A DNA stretch of 64,000 nucleotides from Microvirga sp052114605 (GCF_052114605.1 NZ_JBFRFB010000006.1:62001-126000), one strand, 5' to 3'. Counted from the first letter of the stretch, positions 1 to 8,149 are shown. The notes: generated from the sequence alone by a model not told the origin. A program made the numbers and translations.

Positions 1-1103
1 TCATCCGTATAGTAATAATGATCGAGATCGGTGACGGCTGCGGCATCGACCATTCGAACAGCTCTTCGCGCTTGAGAGAGAGACATCCCTTGAGGAACGC
101 GGAGCCGGGCCACGTTTACAATCGTGCCCTTGGTTACGCTCTCGCTCCTGAAGCCCTGCGCGGCCAAGCGGCCGAGCTGTGCGGGCGTGAGGCCTGCCGT
201 GACGATGGAGCGCGATGCATAGCGTGGCTGCGGGAGGCTGTTTTGCCCGTCAGCGCCAGCTATGGGGCGCTGGACATTTTGGCTGGCACTTTTGGCAGAA
301 TTTTTCGCGGGATTTTTGGCATTCTCTTCCTTTGAAGCTTTGCGGTTTGCGCCTGCCTGAGTTTTGGCGGACTTGCCGCTAGGGACTGAAGCCTTCGCTC
401 TACTCTGTGACGTATCTTGCTTGGCTTTTACAGGTGCTGCCTGTGTGTTGGCTGGGCGGAAGCTCTCGACGAGCGCTCCTAAAAGGCCCGGCAACCCAGC
501 AGGCGCTTGTGAGTTCGATCCAGCCGTAGGATTTCCCAATGATGAGGGATTTTGGGCAGAGCTATTGCCACGATTAGCGCCATTATCGTTGCCTCGCCCT
601 TGGCCGGTTCCGTTAGCGTTTCCTTGTCCATTGCCTCCTGGGCTGCCACGTCCGGAGTTCCCGTTTGGATTACCGCCCTGGTTACCTTGACCTTTTCCAT
701 TATCACTGCCTGCGCCATTACGGCCTCCGCCCGAGGCGCCATTGCCCTGACCGCCGCTGGCGTTGCCCCCACCGTTTCCGCCTCCGCGACCGGGATTCTC
801 TCCTCCATTGGCATTACCATTGCCGTTATTGCCATTTCCGCCGCCGTTGGCGTTGCCACCACCGTTTCCACCTTCGCCGCGGCCTGAGTTCCCCCCTCCC
901 TGACCTCCGCCTCCATTACCGTTGCCATTGCCATTACCGCCACCGTTGCCTCCATCATTGTCGCCTCTTGCGAAGGCGGCGGCATCGGTCAGAGCGACGG
1001 TATTGCCGGATGATAGCCCGAGCTGAAACTGGACAGGGCATGCAATAGCCAAACAGGAAACGAGGAGGGAAATGGAGAACTGCTTCGAGAGCATATTGAC
1101 CAT
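1..1103 (-). CDS. Secreted Gly/Asn-rich protein, probable subtilisin-like (S8) peptidase N-terminal part (partial)
   Basis: The frame is open without a stop from an ATG at 1103 to the left window edge, about 367 codons, so the gene is cut off. A second in-frame ATG at 1094 is better spaced from the AGGTG at 1108-1104 and may be the true start. Residues 1-40 look like a signal peptide. Residues about 50-185 are a low-complexity region of Gly, Asn and Gln, followed by a Lys/Ala/Ser-rich stretch (about 220-275). The last 80 residues resemble the pre-catalytic propeptide seen in rhizobial S8 proteases (LRVPQGMSLSQARRAVR, then a Tyr-rich segment). The catalytic domain would lie outside the window, so the S8 assignment is inference from family knowledge; the reading frame itself is clear. 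Confidence 0.6.
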   Translation of the reverse strand, partial: MVNMLSKQFSISLLVSCLAIACPVQFQLGLSSGNTVALTDAAAFARGDNDGGNGGGNGNGNGNGGGGQGGGNSGRGEGGNGGGNANGGGNGNNGNGNANGGENPGRGGGNGGGNASGGQGNGASGGGRNGAGSDNGKGQGNQGGNPNGNSGRGSPGGNGQGNANGTGQGRGNDNGANRGNSSAQNPSSLGNPTAGSNSQAPAGLPGLLGALVESFRPANTQAAPVKAKQDTSQSRAKASVPSGKSAKTQAGANRKASKEENAKNPAKNSAKSASQNVQRPIAGADGQNSLPQPRYASRSIVTAGLTPAQLGRLAAQGFRSESVTKGTIVNVARLRVPQGMSLSQARRAVRMVDAAAVTDLDHYYYTD

Positions 1104-1390
1104 CACCTTTGATCAAAATCGGGAATATGGAACAACGATAACGGATATGCTCAAGATTAGTTGCCTGAACCAATCCGACCTGCTTCATCGTGGCTCACCC
1201 TATAAGACGCGAACCATCATCCCCAAGGTGCTCGTTATAAAGATGCACCATCATCGCAGGAGACGATCAAACGGCACCTGTTTCGAATACGTGTTGTCAG
1301 TCTCAGCAATCTCGGCTTTCAGTGCGGCTCCATGTCCAAGAAATGAGCCAACCAGCCGGCTCATCCTTCCGTCTTTTTTGAAATTTTGCC
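1104..1390. other. Intergenic region before Gly/Asn-rich protein gene
   Basis: The 287 bp separate two minus-strand genes. Short open frames here look random in composition, and no palindrome or terminator was seen. Confidence 0.4.
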
Positions 1391-2272
1391 TCAGGTCCGG
1401 CTAGACCAATACCCGGCCAGACTGGTTCCATCCCGAGAACCCCAGCCCTGCTGGCTCGCCTCGTCGTAGACGGAGAGTGTGCGTTCGGCGACGGGAAGCG
1501 AAAGACCGAGTTCGCCTCCCTCTGCGATCATGGTTCGCAGGTCTTTCCGGAAGGAATCGACATCGAAAGTCACGGGCTGCGGCTCATCTCCGCGCATTCC
1601 ATTCGCGATCATGGCTCCGCGCGCCTTGAGAATATTGGCGCCGCCGGATGTATCCGAGAACAGGTCGATGATCCGCTCCGGCTCGATGCCGAGATGGCGG
1701 CAAAGCGCATAAGCTTCACCCAGCGCCTGATAATAGACGACCAAGGGCAGGTTCACGGCAAGCTTCAGGCTAGCCCCGGAGCCGACCGGCCCGGCATGTT
1801 CGACGCGACGGCAGAACTGCTCGATGATCGGGCGGGCGCGGGCAACCGCTTCGGGCGTGCCGCCGACAAGGCCGATCAGCCGGCCCTCACGGGCTGGCCC
1901 TGTCGAACCACTCACCGGACACTCCACATAGGCTCCGCCTTTTGCGTTGACCTGCTCGGCAAGGGCACGCTGCATCTTGGGCTGGACAGTGCTCGTCTCT
2001 ATGAACAGTTTACCGTTCAAATCCGTGGTTAGAATTCCTTGATCGCCATTGAATATATTCTCCAAAGCATCCGCGTCTAAAACGCAGGTGATGATCGCCT
2101 CGGTCTGTCCGACGACAGCGGCCGGAGATGCGCCAAGCACGGCGCCAGCCTCAACGAGGCTCTTGGCCTTTTCAGGCGTGCGATTCCAGACCACGAGCTC
2201 ATGCCCGCAGCCCTGAAGCCGCGTTGCAAGGGCAGCGCCCATACGGCCAAGTCCAATGATGCCAATCTTCAT
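1391..2272 (-). CDS. NAD(P)-dependent oxidoreductase, 6-phosphogluconate/3-hydroxyisobutyrate dehydrogenase family
   Basis: This 293-residue protein has the family's usual length and order. It has an N-terminal Rossmann fold with GLGRMG at residues 7-12, the substrate-binding signature around PVSGSTGPAREG (about 119-130), and the catalytic Lys region GASLKLAVN near 166. Such enzymes reduce or oxidise beta-hydroxyacids, for example 3-hydroxyisobutyrate or tartronate semialdehyde, in the cytoplasm. A GGGAGG ribosome site precedes the ATG. It is the last gene of a minus-strand group holding a fumarylacetoacetate-hydrolase-family enzyme, a GntR regulator and an ABC importer, so it probably acts in catabolism of the imported acid. 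The exact substrate cannot be told. Confidence 0.85.
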   Translation of the reverse strand: MKIGIIGLGRMGAALATRLQGCGHELVVWNRTPEKAKSLVEAGAVLGASPAAVVGQTEAIITCVLDADALENIFNGDQGILTTDLNGKLFIETSTVQPKMQRALAEQVNAKGGAYVECPVSGSTGPAREGRLIGLVGGTPEAVARARPIIEQFCRRVEHAGPVGSGASLKLAVNLPLVVYYQALGEAYALCRHLGIEPERIIDLFSDTSGGANILKARGAMIANGMRGDEPQPVTFDVDSFRKDLRTMIAEGGELGLSLPVAERTLSVYDEASQQGWGSRDGTSLAGYWSSRT

Positions 2273-2317
2273 CGACGCCTCCCGGTCTTCGCGTGCTAGT
2301 GTTGACGGTGATTAAGA

Positions 2318-2346
2318 GAGGCAGCCTGTCGGAGTTTTGCCGCCTC
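2318..2346 (-). terminator. Intercistronic stem-loop
   Basis: On the minus-strand transcript GAGGCGGC pairs with GCTGCCTC (8 bp, one G-U pair) around a 13-nt loop and is followed by TCTTAATC. It lies between the FAH-family gene and the oxidoreductase and could be a weak terminator or an RNA-stabilising hairpin. Confidence 0.4.
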
Positions 2347-2368
2347 CCCCTTTAATGCTCAGGAAAGC

Positions 2369-3223
2369 CTAGCCCTGTCCGTTCCAGCTCCTGACGAGCT
2401 GATCCTGCTGGCCAAGGCCTTCGATGCCCAAGCGAACGCGATTGCCGGGCCGCAGATAGACCGGGGGCTTCATTCCCATGCCGACGCCGGGCGGTGTACC
2501 GGTCGCGATGACATCGCCCGGCTGAAGGCTCATGAACTGGCTCAGGTAGCTGACCAGGAACGCGGCCCCGTAGACCATCGTCTCCGTGCTGCCGTTCTGA
2601 TAGCGATTGCCATCCACTTCCAGCCACATCTGGAGGCTCTGGGGATTGGAGACTTCATCGCGCGTGACAAGCCAGGGGCCGATCGGTCCGAAAGTGTCGG
2701 CGCTCTTACCCTTCGTCCATTGGCCTGAGTGCTCGATCTGGAAAGAGCGCTCCGAGACATCATTGACGACGCAATAGCCTGCCACATGCTCAAGCGCCTC
2801 GGCTTCGTCCACGTATTTCGCAGCCTTGCCGATCACGATGCCGAGCTCAACTTCCCAATCCGTCTTTTCGGAACCGCGCGGAATTTCGATATCGTCATTC
2901 GGACCGCAGATGGAGCTGGTCGCCTTCATGAAGACAATGGGCTCAGGCGGCACGGCCATGCCGGGCTCGGCTGCGTGATCGGAATAGTTGAGACCGATGC
3001 AGATAAACTTGCCCACCTGCCCGACGCATGGACCGATGCGCGGATGACCCTGGACCCGCGGCAGCGTGGATGGATCGATGCTGCGCAGCCGCTCAAGCTC
3101 TTTATTCGACAGGACCGCGCCCGCGATATCCGGAACGACACCGGAGAGGTCGCGGATGTCGCCATTCTGATCGAGAAGGCCTGGCTTTTCCTGGCCGAGC
3201 GGACCGTAGCGTAGCAGCTTCAT
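2369..3223 (-). CDS. Fumarylacetoacetate hydrolase family protein (2,4-diketo-3-deoxy-L-fuconate hydrolase/ureidoglycolate lyase type)
   Basis: The start was placed at the ATG at 3223 (MKLLRYGP), which has an AGGAAA ribosome site; a longer open frame exists upstream but lacks family features. The 284-residue protein carries the N-terminal cap domain typical of the subgroup and the FAH core. The core shows FICIGLNYSDHAAE, the paired metal-binding glutamates in DWEVELG, the aspartate in VNDVSER, and TGTPPGVGMG near the C-terminus. The family cleaves C-C bonds of beta-diketo acids with a divalent metal. It sits between a GntR/FCD regulator gene and a dehydrogenase gene, consistent with a small acid-degradation operon. 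A second family member, only distantly alike, is encoded divergently at 7139. Confidence 0.85.
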   Translation of the reverse strand: MKLLRYGPLGQEKPGLLDQNGDIRDLSGVVPDIAGAVLSNKELERLRSIDPSTLPRVQGHPRIGPCVGQVGKFICIGLNYSDHAAEPGMAVPPEPIVFMKATSSICGPNDDIEIPRGSEKTDWEVELGIVIGKAAKYVDEAEALEHVAGYCVVNDVSERSFQIEHSGQWTKGKSADTFGPIGPWLVTRDEVSNPQSLQMWLEVDGNRYQNGSTETMVYGAAFLVSYLSQFMSLQPGDVIATGTPPGVGMGMKPPVYLRPGNRVRLGIEGLGQQDQLVRSWNGQG

Positions 3224-3302
3224 GAGGTTTCCTTGTTTGTTTAAGATGATTATTAAAATGGGATGGACTGTCGAGCAGACGCAGTTGCCCTGAACGCCTC
3301 CG

Positions 3303-4007
3303 TCAGCCGGGCGGCGAGCGATCCAATCTGATCTTGGGCGTGGGGTGAATTTGATCTTCGATGTGCCTGAGCGTCGTCTGGTAATGCTCGATGAGCCGCT
3401 CGACGGCCAGATCCGCCTTGCGATCAAGCGCGGCTTCCATGAGAGCGCGATGCTCTTCCAGGGTGTTCCGATAGCGCTTCGATGACGCCACGGAAATGAA
3501 GCGATATCTCTGCGCCTGATCCATCAGGTCCTTGCAGATTCCGATCAGAATCGACGAGCCGCAGGCTGCGATCAGGGCGAGATGGAAAGCGCGGTGACGA
3601 TCCTCCCACGCAGGATTGGTGCTCGTATCCTCCTCGGACAGCTTCCATGGAGTGCGTGAGAGATGGTGGAAGTCAACGACGATGCGCTCCTCCCAGGACT
3701 GGTCGCCATTCTTGATGGCCTCTTCAAGGGCCTTGCCTTCGAGCCAGCATCGGGTCTTCACCAGCTCGCGCCAGCCCTCGATGCTCACCGGCGGTACGAA
3801 GAAGCCTCGCTGATCCTTTCGCTCGAGCAGCCCTTCGGAAGAAAGACGGTTGAGAGCTTCTCGGACCGGATTGAGGCCGGCTCCGTACCGCTCGGAAACG
3901 AAGTCGATCAGGAGTTTCTGTCCCGGCCGCACTCCGCCGTTCAGAATGTCCTGGCGAAGCCTCTCGTAGACCGAGGTTGCCGCAGTTATCTTTTCGATCT
4001 TGTTCAT
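3303..4007 (-). CDS. GntR family transcriptional regulator, FCD subfamily
   Basis: The 234-residue protein has an N-terminal winged helix-turn-helix (residues about 12-75, with NPVREALNRLSSEGLL) and an all-alpha FCD ligand-binding domain. Regulators of this subfamily usually sense organic acids and repress a neighbouring catabolic operon. The gene lies between the ABC importer genes and the FAH-family gene, all on the minus strand. The repeated 13-mers in the divergent promoter region near 6940-6990 are candidate binding sites for it, which is inference. Confidence 0.85.
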   Translation of the reverse strand: MNKIEKITAATSVYERLRQDILNGGVRPGQKLLIDFVSERYGAGLNPVREALNRLSSEGLLERKDQRGFFVPPVSIEGWRELVKTRCWLEGKALEEAIKNGDQSWEERIVVDFHHLSRTPWKLSEEDTSTNPAWEDRHRAFHLALIAACGSSILIGICKDLMDQAQRYRFISVASSKRYRNTLEEHRALMEAALDRKADLAVERLIEHYQTTLRHIEDQIHPTPKIRLDRSPPG

Positions 4008-4046
4008 GACGCAGCTCGCGCAAGGTGTGATTCAGAGCGGAATGTC

Positions 4047-4074
4047 CCGGCGGCCGATGAAGGTCAACCGCCGG
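4047..4074 (-). other. Intercistronic inverted repeat
   Basis: CCGGCGG and CCGCCGG form a 7-bp stem with a 14-nt loop between the ABC permease stop and the GntR gene start. There is no T-tract, so a stabilising hairpin or attenuator is more likely than a full terminator. Confidence 0.35.
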
Positions 4075-4089
4075 AACGCCGCACTCCCT

Positions 4090-4953
4090 CTATTGCGCAA
4101 GAGTCTCCTCTGTAACGCTTTCCTTATGCCAGAACACGAACCGGCGCTGGACCCAGGCTACGATCCAGAATGTCGCCAGCCCGAGCAGGCTCAGGTAGAT
4201 GATCAGCGAGAACACGCGTGGAGTATTGAGCTGAGCTGCCGCCACGCGGATCAACTCCCCGAAGCCTTTTCCGCCGCCCAGAAACTCCCCCACCACGGCA
4301 CCGACGACGACCAGCACCGCAGCGTTCTTCAACCCCGAGAAGAAGTGGGGCATACCAATGGGAAGTTTGAGCTGCACCAGAGTCTGCCAACGGCTTGCCC
4401 CCATCGTCTTGAACAGCATGCGGGCATTGTGGTCAGCCGCGTGCAGGCCCGCCGCCGTCCCGACGATGACCGGGAAGAAGGCGATGAAGGCAGCAAGCGC
4501 CACCTTGGATGCGATGCCGAAGCCCAGCCACGATACGAAGAGGGGCGCGAATGCCACCTTCGGCATCGTGTTGATGGCCACCAGATAGGGCATGACGGCC
4601 TTCTCGCCGAAAGCTGTCTCGCCCACAAGGACACCGAGCCCGAAGCCGAGAACGACAGCGATCACGAAGCCGAGGAGAACCTCCTGCGTCGTGACCCATA
4701 GGGCCTTGAGCATGTAGTCGCCGGTCAGCAGGTTCCTGCCGACCACGAACAGATCCTCGATCGTCTCGATCGGACTGGGTAGAATGATGGGCGAGATCAG
4801 TTCGATTAAATATACGAATTGCCATACGGCCAGGAAGCCGATCATCAGGGCCAGCATCGACACCCAACGCGGAACTCGGTCGATCCAGGAAACGTGCTCT
4901 GCCCATACGGTCTGTTCGGGAATGGCGGGAGCAAGGACTTGTGCCTGGGTCAT
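4090..4953 (-). CDS. ABC transporter permease, nitrate/sulfonate/taurine (TauC/SsuC) type
   Basis: The 287-residue membrane protein has about six hydrophobic segments after a cytoplasmic N-terminus. It has an EAA-like coupling loop (GASRWQTLVQLKLP, about 190-203) that contacts the ATPase. The family transports small acids such as sulfonates, aromatic acids or pyrimidine precursors together with an NMT1-like binding protein. The start overlaps the stop of the ATPase gene by 4 nt (ATGA), so the two are translationally coupled. Neighbouring FAH-family hydrolases suggest an organic or aromatic acid as substrate, but this is inference. Confidence 0.9.
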   Translation of the reverse strand: MTQAQVLAPAIPEQTVWAEHVSWIDRVPRWVSMLALMIGFLAVWQFVYLIELISPIILPSPIETIEDLFVVGRNLLTGDYMLKALWVTTQEVLLGFVIAVVLGFGLGVLVGETAFGEKAVMPYLVAINTMPKVAFAPLFVSWLGFGIASKVALAAFIAFFPVIVGTAAGLHAADHNARMLFKTMGASRWQTLVQLKLPIGMPHFFSGLKNAAVLVVVGAVVGEFLGGGKGFGELIRVAAAQLNTPRVFSLIIYLSLLGLATFWIVAWVQRRFVFWHKESVTEETLAQ

Positions 4954-5768
4954 TGAAACGCTCCTTTGTCGAGATGACTGCGGATGCGGTGGACAAGCGC
5001 TCCGAAGCGCGGATCGGTCATCATGTCCAAGGTTCTCGGCCTGGGCAGGTCGACCGTGATGGCCTCAACGAAACGGCCCGGCCGCGGCGACATCACGTAC
5101 ACCACGTCCGACAGGATCACGGCCTCAGGAATCGAGTGGGTTACGAGGCAGGATGTCGCGTTGCGCTCCAGGCAGATCCTCTGCAGCTCCATGTTCATGA
5201 AGTCGCGGCTCAATTCATCGAGTGCGCTGAACGGCTCATCGAGCAGCAGGACCGCGGGTTCAGTGATCAGCATTCGGCAGATCGCCGCGCGCTGCGCCAT
5301 GCCGCCGGAAAGCTCGCTTGGATATACGTTCTCGAAGCCTTTCAAGCCGACAAGATCGAGAAGCTGGCGCGCCTGACCGTGCTTGGCCCGAGCGGCCCCC
5401 TTGCCGTCGCGGATCTCGATCGGCAGCACGATGTTCTCAAGGGTGGTCCGCCAGGGGAATAGGGTAGCCTGCTGGAACATCATGCCGATGTCCCGACGAG
5501 GTCCCATCACCGGCTTGCCTTCGAGAACGACACTGCCTGACGACGGCGGCTGCAAGCCTGCCATGATCTTCAGCAAGGTGGATTTACCGCACCCGCTCGG
5601 CCCGATGATCGATGAGAAAGTGCCCTCCCGCAGCACCAGATCCACCTTGTCGAGAGCCTGCACATTGCGCCTGACGAAAGTCTTGCTCACGCCTCGCAGT
5701 TCATACACCGGTCGGCCCATGAGGCCGACCGGTGCAACAGCTTGTCCAGCCATCGAAACCACCGCCAT
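4950..5768 (-). CDS. ABC transporter ATP-binding protein (TauB/SsuB type)
   Basis: The 272-residue ATPase shows Walker A GPSGCGKSTLL (about 58-68), the Q-loop region, signature LSGGMAQRAAICRML and Walker B VLLLDEPFSALDE. It energises the importer formed with the permease at 4090 and the binding protein at 5768. Its ATG overlaps the TAA of the binding-protein gene by one base, so all three genes are read as one unit. The first 20 or so residues precede the conserved domain, and a slightly later start is possible. Confidence 0.92.
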   Translation of the reverse strand: MAVVSMAGQAVAPVGLMGRPVYELRGVSKTFVRRNVQALDKVDLVLREGTFSSIIGPSGCGKSTLLKIMAGLQPPSSGSVVLEGKPVMGPRRDIGMMFQQATLFPWRTTLENIVLPIEIRDGKGAARAKHGQARQLLDLVGLKGFENVYPSELSGGMAQRAAICRMLITEPAVLLLDEPFSALDELSRDFMNMELQRICLERNATSCLVTHSIPEAVILSDVVYVMSPRPGRFVEAITVDLPRPRTLDMMTDPRFGALVHRIRSHLDKGAFQ

Positions 5769-6790
5769 TACTTCGCGCCCTTGTTCCAGGCATCGACAAA
5801 CTGGTTGGTGTAAGCTGCTTTCAAATCAGGAAGCGGAGCTTTCAAAACACCAGATTCCACGGCGCTCTTGTGCCACAGTTCCCAATGCTCCGGCGGCTGG
5901 TAGCCCCAGCCTTTCGACTTGTCGAACGGCGTGATCCGCTCCTTCACCTGCTCGAACAAAGCCGTCGACAATTTGGTATCCTCGCCTTCCTGCGGGTTTC
6001 CGGCCTTCGTGTGCTGCAGCACCTTTTCCTTGTTCTCCGGCTTCAACCCGAATTCCGTTGCCTGCACGAGAACGCGACCGAACTTTTCGACAGCCTGAGG
6101 ATTCTGATCGATGAAAGACTTCATCGCCGCGTAGCCGTTTCCGAAATAGCTCAGATATTGCTCGGGCGTGATTTCCCGCAGCTCGATTCCTCGCGTTTGC
6201 ATGATGGCTGCATCGCTGACGGCTGCCGCATAGGCTTTGATGTCACCGCGCAGGAATGCCGCCGCAGCAAGGCCGCCGTCACCCACCGGAAGGAACGTGA
6301 AGTCCTTACCCTCCTGCATCTTCAAGTCGTTCAGAATGGCGCGCGTGAAGCCGACCTCTGCGCCGTCGGCGGTTCCGACACCGATAACCGTTCCCTTGAG
6401 ATCGGCAGGCGACTTGATCGCAGATTTTGCGGGAGCAACCACACCGAAGACCGATTTCGCAAAGTGATTATAGATGAAGACCACATCGACACCGCGGGCG
6501 CGCGCGGCGAGAACCGGAGCCGGGCCCGGCTGCCCGATCTGTGCCTGGCCGGCCGACATGGCCTGAAGGACCTGTGAGGAGCCGTCCACGGCTTCGACCG
6601 TCACAGCGAGCCCTTCCTTCTCGAACATCTTTTCGCCGAGCGCCACATAAAGCGGGAAGTTGTTCACGGCAGATGGATTCGGAAGAACAACAGTTATCTT
6701 CGTGGGCGCGTTCTGCGCTTCAGCAACGCTCATCGCCCATGGAGCCAGGGCAAGCGTTATCGCTAATCCAAGAGTCTTGCTCATCTTCAT
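5768..6790 (-). CDS. ABC transporter substrate-binding protein, NMT1/SsuA-like
   Basis: The start was set at the ATG at 6790 (MKMSKT), which has an AGGAGAGG site upstream and directly begins a Sec signal peptide cleaved near the VAEAQ region. The mature part has the NMT1/THI5-like fold order, with the FPLYVALGEKMFEKEGL segment about 45 residues in and the QIGQPGPAPVLAARARG loop. Such proteins bind sulfonates, nitrate, aromatic acids or thiamine precursors in the periplasm. It is the promoter-proximal gene of the importer and divergent from the FAH-family gene at 7139. The ligand is unknown. Confidence 0.88.
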   Translation of the reverse strand: MKMSKTLGLAITLALAPWAMSVAEAQNAPTKITVVLPNPSAVNNFPLYVALGEKMFEKEGLAVTVEAVDGSSQVLQAMSAGQAQIGQPGPAPVLAARARGVDVVFIYNHFAKSVFGVVAPAKSAIKSPADLKGTVIGVGTADGAEVGFTRAILNDLKMQEGKDFTFLPVGDGGLAAAAFLRGDIKAYAAAVSDAAIMQTRGIELREITPEQYLSYFGNGYAAMKSFIDQNPQAVEKFGRVLVQATEFGLKPENKEKVLQHTKAGNPQEGEDTKLSTALFEQVKERITPFDKSKGWGYQPPEHWELWHKSAVESGVLKAPLPDLKAAYTNQFVDAWNKGAK

Positions 6791-6936
6791 CGACGTTTCC
6801 TCTCCTGCATTCTGCGCTCTTTGGCGCCGCCGCTTTTTTGACGCGGCGACTAATGATGTACGGGCCACCGTCGAATGTCAAAAAATGTATATTTTTATTC
6901 TAAAGTACAAACTCCATTTATACGCTCATTGCGTTT

Positions 6937-6949
6937 TGCAAAGCACAAT
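6937..6949 (-). promoter_or_regulatory. Candidate operator, copy A (ATTGTGCTTTGCA)
   Basis: Read on the minus strand the site is ATTGTGCTTTGCA. It matches copy B at 11 of 13 bases and copy C at 12 of 13. Its place in the divergent promoter region next to a GntR/FCD regulator gene suggests an operator. Confidence 0.4.
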
Positions 6950-6974
6950 ATAATCCAGAAAAATTAATATTTTC

Positions 6975-6987
6975 ATTGTGCAATGCA
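6975..6987 (+). promoter_or_regulatory. Candidate operator, copy B (ATTGTGCAATGCA)
   Basis: This copy faces copy A 25 bp away. It contains the perfect palindrome CATTG-TG-CAATG at 6974-6985, typical of a dimeric repressor site. Confidence 0.4.
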
Positions 6988-7104
6988 GTAATTATGGATC
7001 CATCAATAGAATTGATTACAGCCTTACCCTACGAAAGAATAACTCGCATCCAGCCGATAAAATACATTTTATAGAGCCAAATGAGAAATCAGTGATCCAT
7101 GCAG

Positions 7105-7122
7105 GCACCTGAGCACAGGTGC
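7105..7122 (+). promoter_or_regulatory. Leader inverted repeat before ribosome site
   Basis: GCACCTG and CAGGTGC form a perfect 7-bp stem with a 4-nt spacer, ending 4 nt before the AGGAGG ribosome site at 7127-7132. It may be an operator or an mRNA hairpin affecting translation of the gene at 7139. Confidence 0.4.
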
Positions 7123-7138
7123 ATTTAGGAGGACGGCG

Positions 7139-7858
7139 ATGGATGTTAGTTCTTATGTGATAGCGCCCCCGGCTCGCGCTTTTTTGCCTGTGACGGGCAC
7201 GAGCCAGACTTTCCCGGTGCGAAGGATCTATTGCGTCGGCAGGAACTATGTCGCCCATGTACGCGAAATGGGTGGCGACGAGTCTCGAGATCCGCCGATC
7301 TTCTTCCAGAAGCCCGCCGACAGCATCGTCCAGGACGGGAGCACGATCTCCTACCCGCCCATGACCAGCAACTACCATTACGAGCTCGAGTTGGTCGTTG
7401 CGATCAAGGAAGCCGGGCGGAACATTCCGGTCGCGAACGCTCTCGAGCATATCTACGGCTATGGCATCGGCCTCGACATGACCCGCCGCGATATTCAGAT
7501 GGATCTCGGCAAAAGCGGCCTGCCGTGGGAGGCCGGCAAGGCTTTCGATCACTCATGCCCCTGCGGCCCCATTCATCCGGTCGAGCAAGTCGGGCATATC
7601 TCGGAAGGCTCTATCCGTCTCACCGTAGACGGTGAGGTGAAGCAGGATTCCAATCTGGGATTGATGATCTGGAAGGTGCCGGAAATTATCGCGAATCTCT
7701 CCAAGTACTTCACACTCCAGCCTGGCGACATCATCCTGACCGGCACTCCGGCGGGCGTCGGCCCGGTGGTACCGCGCAATGAACTCGTCGGTACGATCGA
7801 CAAGCTGGGAACGTTGAGAGTGCAAATTAGCGACTCAGAAACATCTCAGCGGCAATAG
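7139..7858 (+). CDS. Fumarylacetoacetate hydrolase family protein (fumarylpyruvate hydrolase-like)
   Basis: The 239-residue single-domain protein is close to NagK-type fumarylpyruvate hydrolases, which split the ring-cleavage product of gentisate metabolism into fumarate and pyruvate. The key segments are RIYCVGRNYVAHVREMG, NYHYELELVVAI with the metal-ligand glutamates, and GDIILTGTPAGVGPV. A strong AGGAGG site fixes the start. It is transcribed away from the NMT1-type importer and shares its control region, so it probably acts on the imported compound or a product of it. No gentisate dioxygenase is in the window, so the gentisate link is family-based inference. Confidence 0.85.
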   Translation: MDVSSYVIAPPARAFLPVTGTSQTFPVRRIYCVGRNYVAHVREMGGDESRDPPIFFQKPADSIVQDGSTISYPPMTSNYHYELELVVAIKEAGRNIPVANALEHIYGYGIGLDMTRRDIQMDLGKSGLPWEAGKAFDHSCPCGPIHPVEQVGHISEGSIRLTVDGEVKQDSNLGLMIWKVPEIIANLSKYFTLQPGDIILTGTPAGVGPVVPRNELVGTIDKLGTLRVQISDSETSQRQ

Positions 7859-7901
7859 CACGCGTGAGTCAGAGCACAGGCCAACATCGTCTCAAAATGA
7901 G

Positions 7902-7914
7902 TCCAAAGCACAAT
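7902..7914 (-). promoter_or_regulatory. Candidate operator, copy C (ATTGTGCTTTGGA)
   Basis: The site lies 44 bp after the stop of the FAH-family gene and before a dsdA remnant. It differs from copy A at one base. It may be a downstream auxiliary operator or a leftover from a rearrangement. Confidence 0.3.
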
Positions 7915-7929
7915 TTTGTCAGGGATCAT

Positions 7930-8136
7930 TCAAGACGACTTGGCCTGCGCCAAGACTTTGTCGAACTCCTCCACTGGTAGCTGGGATCCGCCAGTTGTCC
8001 AGACGACGCAGGTGGAGGGAAGCTGAGCACCCTGCGCTTTCAGTCCTTTGAGATAAGAAGCGACAGATGCAAATCCCGAAGCGGCGGAAGGCTCCAGTTT
8101 CATGCGCGCCTCATCGCCCATGCCGGGGCCGATCTC
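7930..8136 (-). pseudogene. dsdA: 3' remnant of D-serine ammonia-lyase (DsdA) gene
   Basis: Only about 68 codons are open, bounded upstream by an in-frame TGA at 8137-8139. The segment matches the C-terminal end of D-serine dehydratase: KLEPSAASGF (phosphate-side PLP region) and VVWTTGGSQLPVEEF near the end. A complete enzyme has about 440 residues, so more than 80 percent is gone; the upstream DNA is occupied by the chromate transporter genes. No function is expected. The match is by recalled family motifs. Confidence 0.6.
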
Positions 8137-8149
8137 TCAGGCGCTCTTC

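Larger units (their letters stand above)
6791..7138. promoter_or_regulatory. Divergent AT-rich promoter region between importer operon and FAH-family gene
   Basis: This 348-bp gap holds no gene. It is clearly AT-richer than its surroundings, especially 6880-6990, as expected for two divergent promoters. It contains two copies of a 13-mer (6937-6949 and 6975-6987) in inverted arrangement, and an inverted repeat just before the ribosome site of the plus-strand gene. Confidence 0.6.

Noticed and set aside
540..960. Repetitive GC-rich units resembling a repeat array or CRISPR
   Set aside because: Units are irregular, have no constant repeat-spacer pattern, and are explained by Gly-Asn codons.
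479..1048. Several overlapping ORFs on both strands rich in Ala/Met/Arg/His
   Set aside because: They are shadow frames of the Gly/Asn-rich coding repeat read on the minus strand from 1103.
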